From the NCBI GenBank assembly GCA_947490975.1, contig CANLHV010000006.1, positions 1 to 24,331 of the forward strand: a DNA stretch of 24,331 bases, written 5' to 3'. The translations under genes were made by a program, and so were the position numbers. This document shows, in pieces, positions 1-7,685 of the stretch. Numbering within the stretch: the first letter of the stretch is position 1; each line of letters opens with the position of its first letter. Below the pieces are notes generated by a model that did no database searches, was not told the DNA's origin, and saw only the letters and a program-made list of their open reading frames with translations. This DNA is from Acidimicrobiaceae bacterium. GTDB lineage: Bacteria; Actinomycetota; Acidimicrobiia; Acidimicrobiales; Ilumatobacteraceae.

Positions 1-533
1 CGAGCAAAGTCGGTGACCCAAAAGAACGGTGGCTCGAAATTGGTACTAGTTGGTTTCAGCATCCAGAAGATTGGGCGGCGGTACCTGTGGCCAATGGCCC
101 TGAAACTTGGCAAAGAGTTGAAGCAGTTGTCGACTTAAATCGTCGTCAGGGTGAACCGACTGATTCGTCTCGCAGAGTCGACATTGTGAAACCCTCAGAG
201 ACGATAAATGAAGTTGAGTTGTCGGCTGTGACGATAACCAACACCGTGCTCGAAGACGAAGCAATCAGTTTTACTGTTGACCAAGTCGGTGTGCCAGTGC
301 TGGTGCGAATGAGTTACTTTCCGAACTGGAAAGTTGAAAATGCCGAAGGACCATTTCGTGTTGCGCCAAACATGATGGTGGTGATTCCGACTAGCAATGA
401 AGTTCGACTGCATTACGGCTATACATTCGTAGATTTTTTCGCATATGCGATGACGTTTATTGGCGTCGCAATAATGGTGGTTCGCTGGTTTCGTCGCAAA
501 GTTGAACGAAACCGTAAATTGTTGAGCCGCTAG
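1..533 (+). CDS. C-terminal part of a large integral membrane protein, possibly a glycosyltransferase-type or YfhO-like protein (5' truncated)
   Basis: The reading frame is open from the window edge, so this is the C-terminal 177 or so residues of a longer protein. A GTG at 87 is in frame but is probably not the true start, because the coding pattern continues upstream of it. The visible part has a beta-rich, extracytoplasmic-looking segment with a pattern (VRMSYFPNWKV, then VAPNMMVVIP) seen at the end of large multi-pass membrane proteins of the YfhO and arabinofuranosyltransferase-like type. One transmembrane helix (about VDFFAYAMTFIGVAIMVVRW) and a basic tail (RRKVERNRK) follow, placing the C-terminus in the cytoplasm by the positive-inside rule. 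It lies 11 bases before a phosphomannomutase, which fits a role in surface polysaccharide or glycolipid synthesis. The family assignment is tentative because the catalytic part is outside the window. Confidence 0.6.
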   Translation, partial: SKVGDPKERWLEIGTSWFQHPEDWAAVPVANGPETWQRVEAVVDLNRRQGEPTDSSRRVDIVKPSETINEVELSAVTITNTVLEDEAISFTVDQVGVPVLVRMSYFPNWKVENAEGPFRVAPNMMVVIPTSNEVRLHYGYTFVDFFAYAMTFIGVAIMVVRWFRRKVERNRKLLSR

Positions 534-536
534 TCT
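531..536 (+). promoter_or_regulatory. Putative -10 hexamer (TAGTCT) of a leaderless transcript for manB
   Basis: TAGTCT fits the actinobacterial -10 pattern TANNNT. Eight bases separate it from the GTG start at 545, so transcription could begin at or next to the start codon. Its first three bases are the stop codon of the previous gene. No Shine-Dalgarno sequence is visible before 545. No convincing -35 element is seen. Confidence 0.45.
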
Positions 537-544
537 TTACAGTC

Positions 545-1897
545 GTGCCAAACCTAGATGCAGTCGTCAAGGCGTACGACATTCGGGGCACGGTGCCCGA
601 TCAACTTGATGTGACTCTGGCGCACGCATTAGGCGTGGCATTCGCGAAATTTTCTGACGCCAAATCAATAGTCGTTGGTCACGACATGCGTCCGAGCGGC
701 TTGGCGCTCATCGAAGCATTTCAGAACGGTCTCACTGAACAGGGCGTTGACGTAATAAATCTTGGACTCGCGAGCACTGACATGCTCTATTTCGCCTCAG
801 GAAAACTGGATGCACCTGGCGCAATGTTCACGGCTTCGCACAATCCTGCTCAATACAACGGGATCAAATGCTGCTTGTCTGGTGCCAGATCAATCGGCAT
901 TGACAATGGGCTTCGCGAGATGAAAGCGATCGCGCAAGATGTCTTAAACGGCAACGGTCCGGCTTTGGCAAAGACGCAAGGTGAGGTCACAAAGAAAAAC
1001 ATGCTCGCCGAATTTGTCGACCATGTGGTGAGTTTTATTGACATCGACAGCATTTCTAAATTGCGAGTTGTGGCTGACACCGCAAACGGCATGGGTGGGT
1101 TAGTTGCGCCCGCCGTATTTGACCGCTTGAGAAATTTTGAAGTCGAGATCATGTACGGAGAACTCGACGGAACTTTTCCGAATCATCCTGCTGACCCAAT
1201 TCAGCCTGCCAACCAGCGCGACCTGCAAGCACGTGTTGTCGCCGGCAAATTCGATGTTGGTCTTGCATTCGACGGCGATGCAGATCGAGTGTTTTTGGTT
1301 GACGAGTTGGGCAAGAGTGTCTCGGGCAGCACCACGACCGCGTTGTTGGCTTCGGTATTTTTGCGTGAGAACCCTAAAGCAACAATCTTGTACAACTTAA
1401 TTTGCTCAAGAATCGTGCCCGAGACAGTCATGTCGTTGGGTGGCACAGCGATTCGCACAAAGAACGGTCATAGTTATATGAAACAAGTGATGGCTCAAAC
1501 TGGTGCGGTGTTCGCCGGTGAACACTCTGGACACTATTACTTTGCTGACAATTATCGGGCCGACAGCGGCTTGATTGCGACGATGGTTGTGCTTGGCGAA
1601 ATGTGTCGCACCGGAAAGTCTTTATCTGAGTTGCGCAAGCCATTTGAGAAATACGCAAATAGTGGCGAGATAAATATGCAAGTTGCCAATATTCAAGAGG
1701 TGATCGAACGAATTACTAAACAGTTTTCAAATCATCCGCAAGACCACCTTGATGGCCTAACAGTTGATTGTGGCACATGGTGGTTCAATGTTCGGCCTTC
1801 AAATACCGAGCCACTTTTGCGTTTGAATCTTGAAGCGGCAACACGTGAAGAGTGCGATGAACATGTCGCCGAACTGTTGATGTTGATCACGGCATAA
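545..1897 (+). CDS. manB: Phosphomannomutase/phosphoglucomutase (alpha-D-phosphohexomutase family)
   Basis: This cytoplasmic enzyme interconverts hexose 6-phosphate and hexose 1-phosphate, supplying mannose-1-P or glucose-1-P for GDP-mannose and other nucleotide sugars. At 450 residues it has the normal family length. All four active-site signatures are present: AYDIRG near residues 10-15, the phosphoserine loop TASHNP at 96-101 (Ser98), the Mg-binding loop DGDADR at 243-248, the sugar-binding GEHSGH at 325-330, and the phosphate-binding RPSNTEP at 417-423. The start is GTG, 11 bases after the upstream membrane protein, with no ribosome binding site but a -10-like hexamer at leaderless distance. 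In mycobacteria manB also lies in the same broad region as sahH, comF and secA1, which supports the placement. Whether mannose or glucose phosphate is preferred cannot be read from the sequence. Confidence 0.93.
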   Translation: MPNLDAVVKAYDIRGTVPDQLDVTLAHALGVAFAKFSDAKSIVVGHDMRPSGLALIEAFQNGLTEQGVDVINLGLASTDMLYFASGKLDAPGAMFTASHNPAQYNGIKCCLSGARSIGIDNGLREMKAIAQDVLNGNGPALAKTQGEVTKKNMLAEFVDHVVSFIDIDSISKLRVVADTANGMGGLVAPAVFDRLRNFEVEIMYGELDGTFPNHPADPIQPANQRDLQARVVAGKFDVGLAFDGDADRVFLVDELGKSVSGSTTTALLASVFLRENPKATILYNLICSRIVPETVMSLGGTAIRTKNGHSYMKQVMAQTGAVFAGEHSGHYYFADNYRADSGLIATMVVLGEMCRTGKSLSELRKPFEKYANSGEINMQVANIQEVIERITKQFSNHPQDHLDGLTVDCGTWWFNVRPSNTEPLLRLNLEAATREECDEHVAELLMLITA

Positions 1898-1910
1898 CTG
1901 CCACAAGTGT

Positions 1911-1916
1911 TATCGT
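1911..1916 (+). promoter_or_regulatory. Putative -10 hexamer (TATCGT) of a leaderless transcript for the Trm112-like gene
   Basis: TATCGT fits TANNNT and ends 7 bases before the GTG start at 1924. No Shine-Dalgarno sequence precedes that start. A promoter here would give the Trm112-like gene its own message, separate from manB. Confidence 0.45.
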
Positions 1917-1923
1917 GTAAGCC

Positions 1924-2169
1924 GTGTCATCACCTCGTTCGTCTGTAAATTCGCGGCTGCTTGAAATTTTGGCTTGCCCAAAAGATAAGGGAAATCTCAT
2001 TTATCTTGACGACGAAGAGATGCTCTACAACCCGCGCTTGCAAATGCGTTACGAAGTTCGCCAAGGCATTCCGGTGATGTTGATTGATGAAGCCACGACT
2101 GTCAATCAAGTAGAGCACGAGCGAATTATGGCCAAAGTGGCACAACTAAATCTGAAACCAACTTTTTAA
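1924..2169 (+). CDS. Trm112-like small protein (UPF0434/YcaR-type)
   Basis: This is an 81-residue protein with the Trm112 core: LLEILACPKDKGNLIYL at about residues 12-28 and the later RQGIPVMLIDEA at 46-57. In eukaryotes and archaea Trm112 is a zinc-binding activator of several methyltransferases; the role of bacterial homologues is poorly defined. Only one cysteine (Cys18) is present and the usual second Cys of the N-terminal knuckle is replaced in CPKDKG, so zinc binding as in Trm112 is unlikely. This is common in short bacterial members. The gene lies between manB and ahcY, 20 bases before the latter. A link with SAM-dependent methylation is attractive given the ahcY neighbour but is inference only. 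The GTG start is chosen because it gives the normal length and has a -10-like hexamer at leaderless distance. Confidence 0.85.
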   Translation: MSSPRSSVNSRLLEILACPKDKGNLIYLDDEEMLYNPRLQMRYEVRQGIPVMLIDEATTVNQVEHERIMAKVAQLNLKPTF

Positions 2170-2180
2170 ACAACAAAAAC

Positions 2181-2185
2181 AGGAG
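2181..2185 (+). promoter_or_regulatory. Shine-Dalgarno sequence of ahcY (AGGAG)
   Basis: AGGAG lies four bases before the ATG at 2190. It is one of the few strong ribosome binding sites in the window and fixes the ahcY start. With only 20 bases between the genes there is no room for a SAH riboswitch. Confidence 0.75.
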
Positions 2186-2189
2186 CATC

Positions 2190-3641
2190 ATGACATCATC
2201 ACTCGCAGCACGCAAAGATTACCGAGTTGCAGATCTGTCTCTTGCGCCATTTGGCAGAAAAGAGATTCACCTCGCCGAACACGAGATGCCAGGTTTACGC
2301 GCCTTACGCAAAGAGTTTGGTGCGTCTAAGCCGCTAAAGGGTGCGCGAATTTCTGGTTCGTTGCACATGACGATTCAGACTGCTGTTTTGATCGAAACTC
2401 TGACGCACTTGGGCGCCGAAGTGCGTTGGGCGAGTTGCAATATTTTTTCGACGCAAGACCATGCGGCTGCTGCGGTTGTTGTCGGCCCAAACGGCACGCA
2501 AGATAACCCTCAAGGTGTGCCGGTTTATGCATGGAAGGGCGAAACACTCGAAGAGTATTGGTGGGCTACTGATCAGATGATGACATGGCCAGACGGCGAT
2601 GGCCCGAACATGATCTTGGACGACGGTGGAGACGCGACGATGTTGTTGCATAAAGGTGTTGAGTATGAGAAGAAAGGTGAAGTTCCTGATCCGACAACTG
2701 CTTCGAACCCTGAACTTGCAATCGTGCTTGGTCTTTTGCAGCGCGGTTTGAAGACAAGTCCAAGTCGTTGGACGAAAATGTCGAAACTGATCAAAGGTGT
2801 TACCGAAGAAACGACGACAGGTGTGAAGCGTCTTTACAAGATGGCCCAAGACAACGAACTTTTGTTTCCGGCGATCAACGTCAACGACAGTGTTACCAAG
2901 AGCAAATTTGACAACCTCTATGGTTGTCGGCACTCGTTAATTGACGCGTTGAATCGCGCGACCGATGTGATGATCGCGGGCAAAATGGCCGTTGTCTGTG
3001 GTTACGGCGATGTGGGCAAAGGCTGTGCGCAGAGTTTGCGTGGACAAGGCGCACGAGTTGTAGTTACCGAAATTGATCCGATCAATGCATTGCAAGCAGC
3101 GATGGAGGGCTACATCGTCGACACGCTTGACAATGTGCTTAAAGTTGCCGATATCTTCGTGACTGCTACTGGCAACGAAGCAATCATCACTGCAGAGCAC
3201 ATGTCAAAAATGAAGCACAATGCGATTGTTTGCAATATCGGACACTTCGATAACGAAATCGACATGGCGGGGCTCTCACGAAGTGGCGCAACGCGCGACG
3301 AGCTTAAACCTGGCACCGATCTTTGGACTTTCAGCGATGGTCACTCAGTGATCGTTCTGGCAGAGGGTCGATTAGTAAATCTCGGATGCGCAACCGGGCA
3401 CCCGAGCTTCGTCATGAGCTGTTCGTTCACCAACCAGGTGATCGCGCAAATTGAATTGTTCAACAACACTAAGAATTATCCATTGGGTGTTTACGTACTG
3501 CCAAAGCACCTTGATGAAAAAGTTGCGTTATTGCACCTTGATTCTCTTGGGGCGAAGTTGACTAAATTGTCCGACGAGCAGTCTGATTATCTTGGCGTGC
3601 CGCCAAATGGACCGTTCAAGGCTGAGCGTTACCGCTACTAA
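2190..3641 (+). CDS. ahcY: Adenosylhomocysteinase (S-adenosyl-L-homocysteine hydrolase)
   Basis: The enzyme hydrolyses S-adenosylhomocysteine to adenosine and homocysteine, removing the product inhibitor of SAM-dependent methyltransferases and feeding the methionine cycle. At 483 residues it has the length of the large bacterial form, including the insertion seen in Mycobacterium and Pseudomonas enzymes. Visible features are the substrate-domain motif SGSLHMTIQTAVLIETL near 56-72, STQDHAAAA near 87-95, the NAD-binding loop GYGDVGKG at 271-278, NIGHFDNEID near 349-358, and the conserved C-terminal tail ending KAERYRY, which contributes to the neighbouring subunit's cofactor site. The ATG start is fixed by AGGAG. 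The last 26 bases overlap the end of the convergent YczE-type gene. Confidence 0.97.
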   Translation: MTSSLAARKDYRVADLSLAPFGRKEIHLAEHEMPGLRALRKEFGASKPLKGARISGSLHMTIQTAVLIETLTHLGAEVRWASCNIFSTQDHAAAAVVVGPNGTQDNPQGVPVYAWKGETLEEYWWATDQMMTWPDGDGPNMILDDGGDATMLLHKGVEYEKKGEVPDPTTASNPELAIVLGLLQRGLKTSPSRWTKMSKLIKGVTEETTTGVKRLYKMAQDNELLFPAINVNDSVTKSKFDNLYGCRHSLIDALNRATDVMIAGKMAVVCGYGDVGKGCAQSLRGQGARVVVTEIDPINALQAAMEGYIVDTLDNVLKVADIFVTATGNEAIITAEHMSKMKHNAIVCNIGHFDNEIDMAGLSRSGATRDELKPGTDLWTFSDGHSVIVLAEGRLVNLGCATGHPSFVMSCSFTNQVIAQIELFNNTKNYPLGVYVLPKHLDEKVALLHLDSLGAKLTKLSDEQSDYLGVPPNGPFKAERYRY

Positions 3642-4239
3642 TCGCCAGGCGCGGCAAAAAGAAGTGCACTAAGGGGCCGACGCCAAAAGCGAAGGCGAAA
3701 GTGGCGACGCCAACCTGGCCGCCAAGTGCTAAACCAACTATTAAAACTGTGACCTCAATTGCCGTGCGCCCAATTCGAATTGGGATACCGCGTTTAGCAA
3801 GACCAGTCATTAAACCATCGCGTGGCCCAGGTCCGAGAGCGCTGCCAATGTAAAAGCCAGTGCCGACAGCCACGATGACAATGCCAAGTGCCGCCATAAC
3901 TACGCGAATGAAAATATTGTTTGGCTCGGGGATGATTGCGAGTGCCAAATCTGCAACCAGTCCGATTTCGAGTGCATTGAGAATCGTGCCGAGCCCGGGC
4001 TTCTGTTTCAGTGGTATCCACAGCAAAAGCAAAATGAAGCCTGTCATCACGATGACTTTGCCGATAGAGATTTCGGTTTGCTTGGAGACACCTTGGTGAA
4101 ACACATCCCATGGTGGTGCGCCAATATTTGCATTCATTTGCAAAGAGATGCCGACGGCAAATAGAGCCAAACCAAACGTACATCTCGCGAGGCGCTGACC
4201 AAGTCTGTCGCGAAACTTAAGTTGTTGTTGGTTGTTCAC
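3616..4239 (-). CDS. YczE/YitT-family integral membrane protein
   Basis: This is a 207-residue hydrophobic protein with about five predicted membrane segments (roughly residues 18-36, 60-78, 87-104, 110-134 and 158-196). The YczE family signature is visible: APPWDVFHQG at 41-50 and GPGPRDGLM at 136-144. Family members are of uncertain function; Bacillus YczE has been connected with surfactin production, and other members are guessed to be transporters. The gene is convergent with ahcY and its last 26 bases are antisense to the end of ahcY. The GTG start at 4239 is chosen because the hexamer TAGTGT ends six bases upstream, which suits leaderless expression. It is divergent from comF, with 48 bases between the proposed starts. 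Confidence 0.85.
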   Translation of the reverse strand: MNNQQQLKFRDRLGQRLARCTFGLALFAVGISLQMNANIGAPPWDVFHQGVSKQTEISIGKVIVMTGFILLLLWIPLKQKPGLGTILNALEIGLVADLALAIIPEPNNIFIRVVMAALGIVIVAVGTGFYIGSALGPGPRDGLMTGLAKRGIPIRIGRTAIEVTVLIVGLALGGQVGVATFAFAFGVGPLVHFFLPRLAISSGNAQP

Positions 4240-4245
4240 GCATTC

Positions 4246-4251
4246 ACACTA
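4246..4251 (-). promoter_or_regulatory. Putative -10 hexamer (TAGTGT) of a leaderless transcript for the YczE-type gene
   Basis: On the minus strand TAGTGT fits TANNNT and ends six bases before the GTG start at 4239. It lies in the 48-base divergent gap between this gene and comF. No Shine-Dalgarno sequence is visible. Confidence 0.45.
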
Positions 4252-4287
4252 GCCATATCGCTTGGTTCTGGTACACACGTTGCGAAG

Positions 4288-4989
4288 ATGTTCAGGCTTC
4301 TAGACACACTTACGTTGAAAGCAGAAAATTTGGTCGGCTATGTCTTTGGCGCAACGTGTCCGGCGTGTGGTCGTCTCGGCACATCGATCTGTAAATCATG
4401 TTTTGGCGAGCTCGTCGCAGGCGCGAAAAAGCAGAACAAGAAGCAAATTGAGTATCACGGGACGGTGCTCGTTGCTTTTGAGTACAACTCGGCTATTCGA
4501 AAAATGATTTTGAATTTTAAATACCGCAATCAAAGATCAAGTTTGAGATTTATTGGTGATGCACTGGTGAAACGAATAAGAGTCGAGCAAGAGCGCACAC
4601 TCAAGAGCATTGATCTCGTCACGTGGGCGCCGACAACCAACAGACGCATCGTCGAGCGAGGTTATGATCACGCCGAGTTGATTGCCAAGTATGTCGCTAA
4701 GCAACTGTCTGTGCCGTGTCGAAAAGTTTTGTTTCGTGTTTCGAATCGTCCGCAAACAGGAAAGTCTCGCGATGCGCGACTAATTGGACCGACTTTTTCG
4801 GCACGAAAATTAGACTCTGAACACTTGTTGTTGATCGACGATGTGGTGACAACCGGAGCAACTCTAAACAGCGCATCTCATGCGCTTTATCAAGCAGGGG
4901 CTGGTCTGGTTACTTGCGTGGCTGTAGCATCAACTGTCTTATGGCAATCCTCGACCGAGTCTTACGCGCTGGAGAAGGCAAGAAAGTAA
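4288..4989 (+). CDS. comF: ComF-family phosphoribosyltransferase-like protein
   Basis: From the ATG at 4288 the protein is 233 residues, the usual ComF length. It has an N-terminal zinc-ribbon pair CPAC (Cys24, Cys27) and CKSC (Cys35, Cys38), followed by a type I phosphoribosyltransferase domain with the PRPP loop LLLIDDVVTTGAT at about 181-193 and the family motifs VTWAPTTNRRIVERGYDHAE and RVSNRPQTGKSR. ComF takes part in single-stranded DNA uptake in competent bacteria; in actinobacteria without obvious competence its role is unclear. An upstream in-frame TTG at 4222 would overlap the divergent gene and add 22 residues that do not look like the family, so it is rejected. The gene is directly upstream of and overlaps secA, the order also seen in mycobacteria except that hpf is missing between them. 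Confidence 0.9.
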   Translation: MFRLLDTLTLKAENLVGYVFGATCPACGRLGTSICKSCFGELVAGAKKQNKKQIEYHGTVLVAFEYNSAIRKMILNFKYRNQRSSLRFIGDALVKRIRVEQERTLKSIDLVTWAPTTNRRIVERGYDHAELIAKYVAKQLSVPCRKVLFRVSNRPQTGKSRDARLIGPTFSARKLDSEHLLLIDDVVTTGATLNSASHALYQAGAGLVTCVAVASTVLWQSSTESYALEKARK

Positions 4990-7670
4990 AGGCTCTTGCC
5001 GCCATATTGCCCGAAATAAATGCATTGTCAGACGAATACTCGGCACTGAACGATGCTGCGTTGCGGGGTAAGACCGCTGAGTTCAAGTCACGCATTGAGC
5101 GTGGCGAAACCCCAGATGATCTGTTGATTGAGGCATTTGCAGTCGTGCGCGAGGCTGCCACTCGTGTGATTGGTCAGCGCCATTACGACGTGCAGTTGAT
5201 GGGTGGCGCAGCGCTGCATGCAGGCTGGGTTGCTGAAATGAAAACAGGTGAAGGTAAGACACTTGTTTCGACATTGCCGGCATATTTGAACGCATTGTCG
5301 GGCAAAGGCGTTCATCAGATTACGACCAACGACTATTTGGCGCAACGTGACGCCGAATGGATGGGACAAATTCACAGATGGTTAGGTATGTCGGTAGGTC
5401 TTGTTGTACCTGGTCGGCGAACAAGCGCATCTGAAAAGCGAGTCGATTATGCAAGCGACATCACTTACGGCACGAATAACGAATTTGGCTTCGATTATTT
5501 GCGCGACAATATGGCAGCAACAATGCAAGACAAAGTTCAGCGTGGCTTCAACTTTGCGATAGTTGACGAAGTTGACTCGATTTTGATTGATGAGGCACGA
5601 ACACCGCTTATTATTTCAGGACGCGTCGCTGATGCTGCAAAACTTTATTATCAATTTGCCGCGATCGTGCGCACACTCGTTCGTGATGTTGATTACGACG
5701 TCGAAGAAGCCAAACGAATTGTTGTGCCGACAGAATCTGGCATCGAAAAAGTTGAGAAGCAGTTGGGCATCGAGAATCTTTACGACGAGGTTCAACAAAA
5801 TCTCGTTCACCAGCTTCAGGTCGCGCTCAAGGCAGCCGTCTTGTATCAACGCGACAAGGACTACATCATTCAAGAAGGCGAAGTAAAAATCGTTGACGAA
5901 TTTACTGGTCGCATTCTTGAAGGCCGTCGCTGGAGTGAAGGCATTCACCAAGCGGTTGAAGCTAAAGAAGGCGTCAACATTAAAGAAGAAAACCAAACTT
6001 TGGCAACGATTACGTTGCAGAACTATTTCAGAATGTACGAAAAACTCTCAGGTATGACGGGTACGGCGCAAACCGAAGCTGCAGAACTGATGAACACCTA
6101 CAACTTGCAAGTTGTGCCGATTCCGACGAATCGTGAAATGGTGCGCCTTGATCAGGCCGACCAAATCTATAAAACCGAAGCGGCAAAGTTTGATGCAGTA
6201 GTTCGCGATATCGAAGAGAAACACGCCAAAGGTCAACCTGTGTTGGTCGGCACTGTGAGTGTCGAAAAGAGTGAGCAATTGTCGAAAAAGTTGCAGCAAC
6301 GCGGTATTCGCCACGAAGTTTTGAACGCCAAGCAGCACACTCGTGAAGCAATGGTTGTAACTCAGGCAGGGCGATTGGGTTCAATAACTGTTGCAACAAA
6401 CATGGCTGGTCGTGGCGTTGACATTTTGTTGGGCGGAAACCCTGAAGGTCTAGCGCGACAAGATGTGCTCAAAGAGGGTTTTGATCCGATGACACTGCTT
6501 GACGAGTTCGCTTTGCCGGCATCGCTTGATTCGATGCCGCCAGATTTTCTGACAGCCCGTGACAAAGCGCAAAAGCGTTATCGCGAACAACTTGCCAAAC
6601 ATACTGATAGCTGCAAAGTTGAAGGCGACAAGATTCGCCAACTCGGTGGTCTATATGTTTTAGGTACTGAACGCCACGAAAGTCGACGAATCGACAATCA
6701 GTTGCGTGGTCGTGCTGGACGACAAGGCGACCCAGGTGAAAGCCGCTTCTATCTGAGCCTTGATGACGAATTGATGAGATTGTTTGCAACCGGTGCGCTT
6801 TCGTGGGTGATGGGTCGTGCTTTGCCCGACGACGAAGCGATCGAAGCAAAAATGGTTACTAAAGCGATAGAGCGAGCACAGAGCACCGTCGAGCAGCGCA
6901 ACGGTGAGATTCGCAAAAACGTGCTGAAGTACGACGAGGTAATGAACGAGCAACGCAAGATTATTTATTTGCGTCGCGATCAAATCTTGCAGGGTCTTGA
7001 TCTCAAGTCAGCAGCGATGGAGTATTTGGCCGAGGCCGTTGATTCGCTGATCGAATCGCACTGTGTCGCCGAGGCCGATGACGAATGGGATATCGACGGT
7101 TTGGTTCTTGAGTTGCGCACCTTCTGGCCGTCTGAAATCAGCGCGGCAAAAGTTTCCCAGTGCGATTCGACAGATGAGATTTACGACCTTGTTATGGCCG
7201 ACGCGAGTGCGTTCTACACAAAACGCGAAACCGAAATGACTGCACCCGTAATGCGTGAAGTAGAGCGGCAAGTGATGCTCAAAATCATCGATCAACGATG
7301 GCGTGAGCACCTAGAAGAAATGGATTATCTGCAAGAAGGCATCAATCTTCGTGCGATCGGCCAAAAAGACCCATTGATCGAATGGCAACGCGAAGGCTTC
7401 GAGATGTTCGGTGCCTTGATGAAAGGCATTGCTCAAGACTTCGTCAAATATGTGATGCACGTGCAAGTGATCAATAATTCTGAACCTGTCAGCAAGTTGA
7501 GCAACATCCAGCAGACATCTGACGAAAATGTCGGCCAAGCACCGAGCGCTATAGCAACGACCAGTGGTGGTGTTTTTGGTCAACCCGATTGGTCAAAGAC
7601 GCCACGCAACTCGCAGTGCCCATGTGGCTCTGGCAAAAAATACAAAATGTGCCACGGCCGCGTCAATTAG
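4941..7670 (+). CDS. secA: Preprotein translocase ATPase SecA
   Basis: SecA drives preproteins through the SecYEG channel using ATP. From the ATG at 4941 the protein has 909 residues and starts MAILDRVLRAGEGKKVKAL, matching the family N-terminus; an upstream in-frame TTG at 4914 is less likely. Visible features are Walker A in AEMKTGEGKT (Lys106), the DEAD-type box in IVDEVDSILIDEARTPLI (DEVD at 209-212), YGTNNEFGFDYLRDNM, NMAGRGVDI and RGRAGRQGDPG of the second helicase domain, and IDQRWREHLEEMDYLQEGI of the helical scaffold. The C-terminus CPCGSGKKYKMCHG has the full Cys3His zinc site (Cys893, Cys895, Cys904, His905). The start lies 49 bases inside comF, so translation is probably coupled. 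prfB follows after 15 bases. Confidence 0.98.
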   Translation: MAILDRVLRAGEGKKVKALAAILPEINALSDEYSALNDAALRGKTAEFKSRIERGETPDDLLIEAFAVVREAATRVIGQRHYDVQLMGGAALHAGWVAEMKTGEGKTLVSTLPAYLNALSGKGVHQITTNDYLAQRDAEWMGQIHRWLGMSVGLVVPGRRTSASEKRVDYASDITYGTNNEFGFDYLRDNMAATMQDKVQRGFNFAIVDEVDSILIDEARTPLIISGRVADAAKLYYQFAAIVRTLVRDVDYDVEEAKRIVVPTESGIEKVEKQLGIENLYDEVQQNLVHQLQVALKAAVLYQRDKDYIIQEGEVKIVDEFTGRILEGRRWSEGIHQAVEAKEGVNIKEENQTLATITLQNYFRMYEKLSGMTGTAQTEAAELMNTYNLQVVPIPTNREMVRLDQADQIYKTEAAKFDAVVRDIEEKHAKGQPVLVGTVSVEKSEQLSKKLQQRGIRHEVLNAKQHTREAMVVTQAGRLGSITVATNMAGRGVDILLGGNPEGLARQDVLKEGFDPMTLLDEFALPASLDSMPPDFLTARDKAQKRYREQLAKHTDSCKVEGDKIRQLGGLYVLGTERHESRRIDNQLRGRAGRQGDPGESRFYLSLDDELMRLFATGALSWVMGRALPDDEAIEAKMVTKAIERAQSTVEQRNGEIRKNVLKYDEVMNEQRKIIYLRRDQILQGLDLKSAAMEYLAEAVDSLIESHCVAEADDEWDIDGLVLELRTFWPSEISAAKVSQCDSTDEIYDLVMADASAFYTKRETEMTAPVMREVERQVMLKIIDQRWREHLEEMDYLQEGINLRAIGQKDPLIEWQREGFEMFGALMKGIAQDFVKYVMHVQVINNSEPVSKLSNIQQTSDENVGQAPSAIATTSGGVFGQPDWSKTPRNSQCPCGSGKKYKMCHGRVN

Positions 7671-7685
7671 GGCGCTTTACCGATC

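Noticed and set aside
2170..2189. SAH riboswitch before ahcY
   Set aside because: Only 20 bases separate the genes and they contain the AGGAG ribosome binding site; there is no room for the aptamer.
2334..2933. 199-residue open frame antisense to ahcY
   Set aside because: The sequence shows no recognisable domain, and the sense strand is a full, well-conserved enzyme; long antisense frames are common with this codon usage.
4222..4287. Longer N-terminus for the ComF-type protein starting at TTG 4222
   Set aside because: It would overlap the start of the divergent YczE-type gene, and the extra 22 residues do not resemble ComF; ATG 4288 gives the normal length.
5616..5996. 126-residue antisense frame inside secA
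   Set aside because: Low-complexity mirror of the SecA coding sequence with no plausible start signal.
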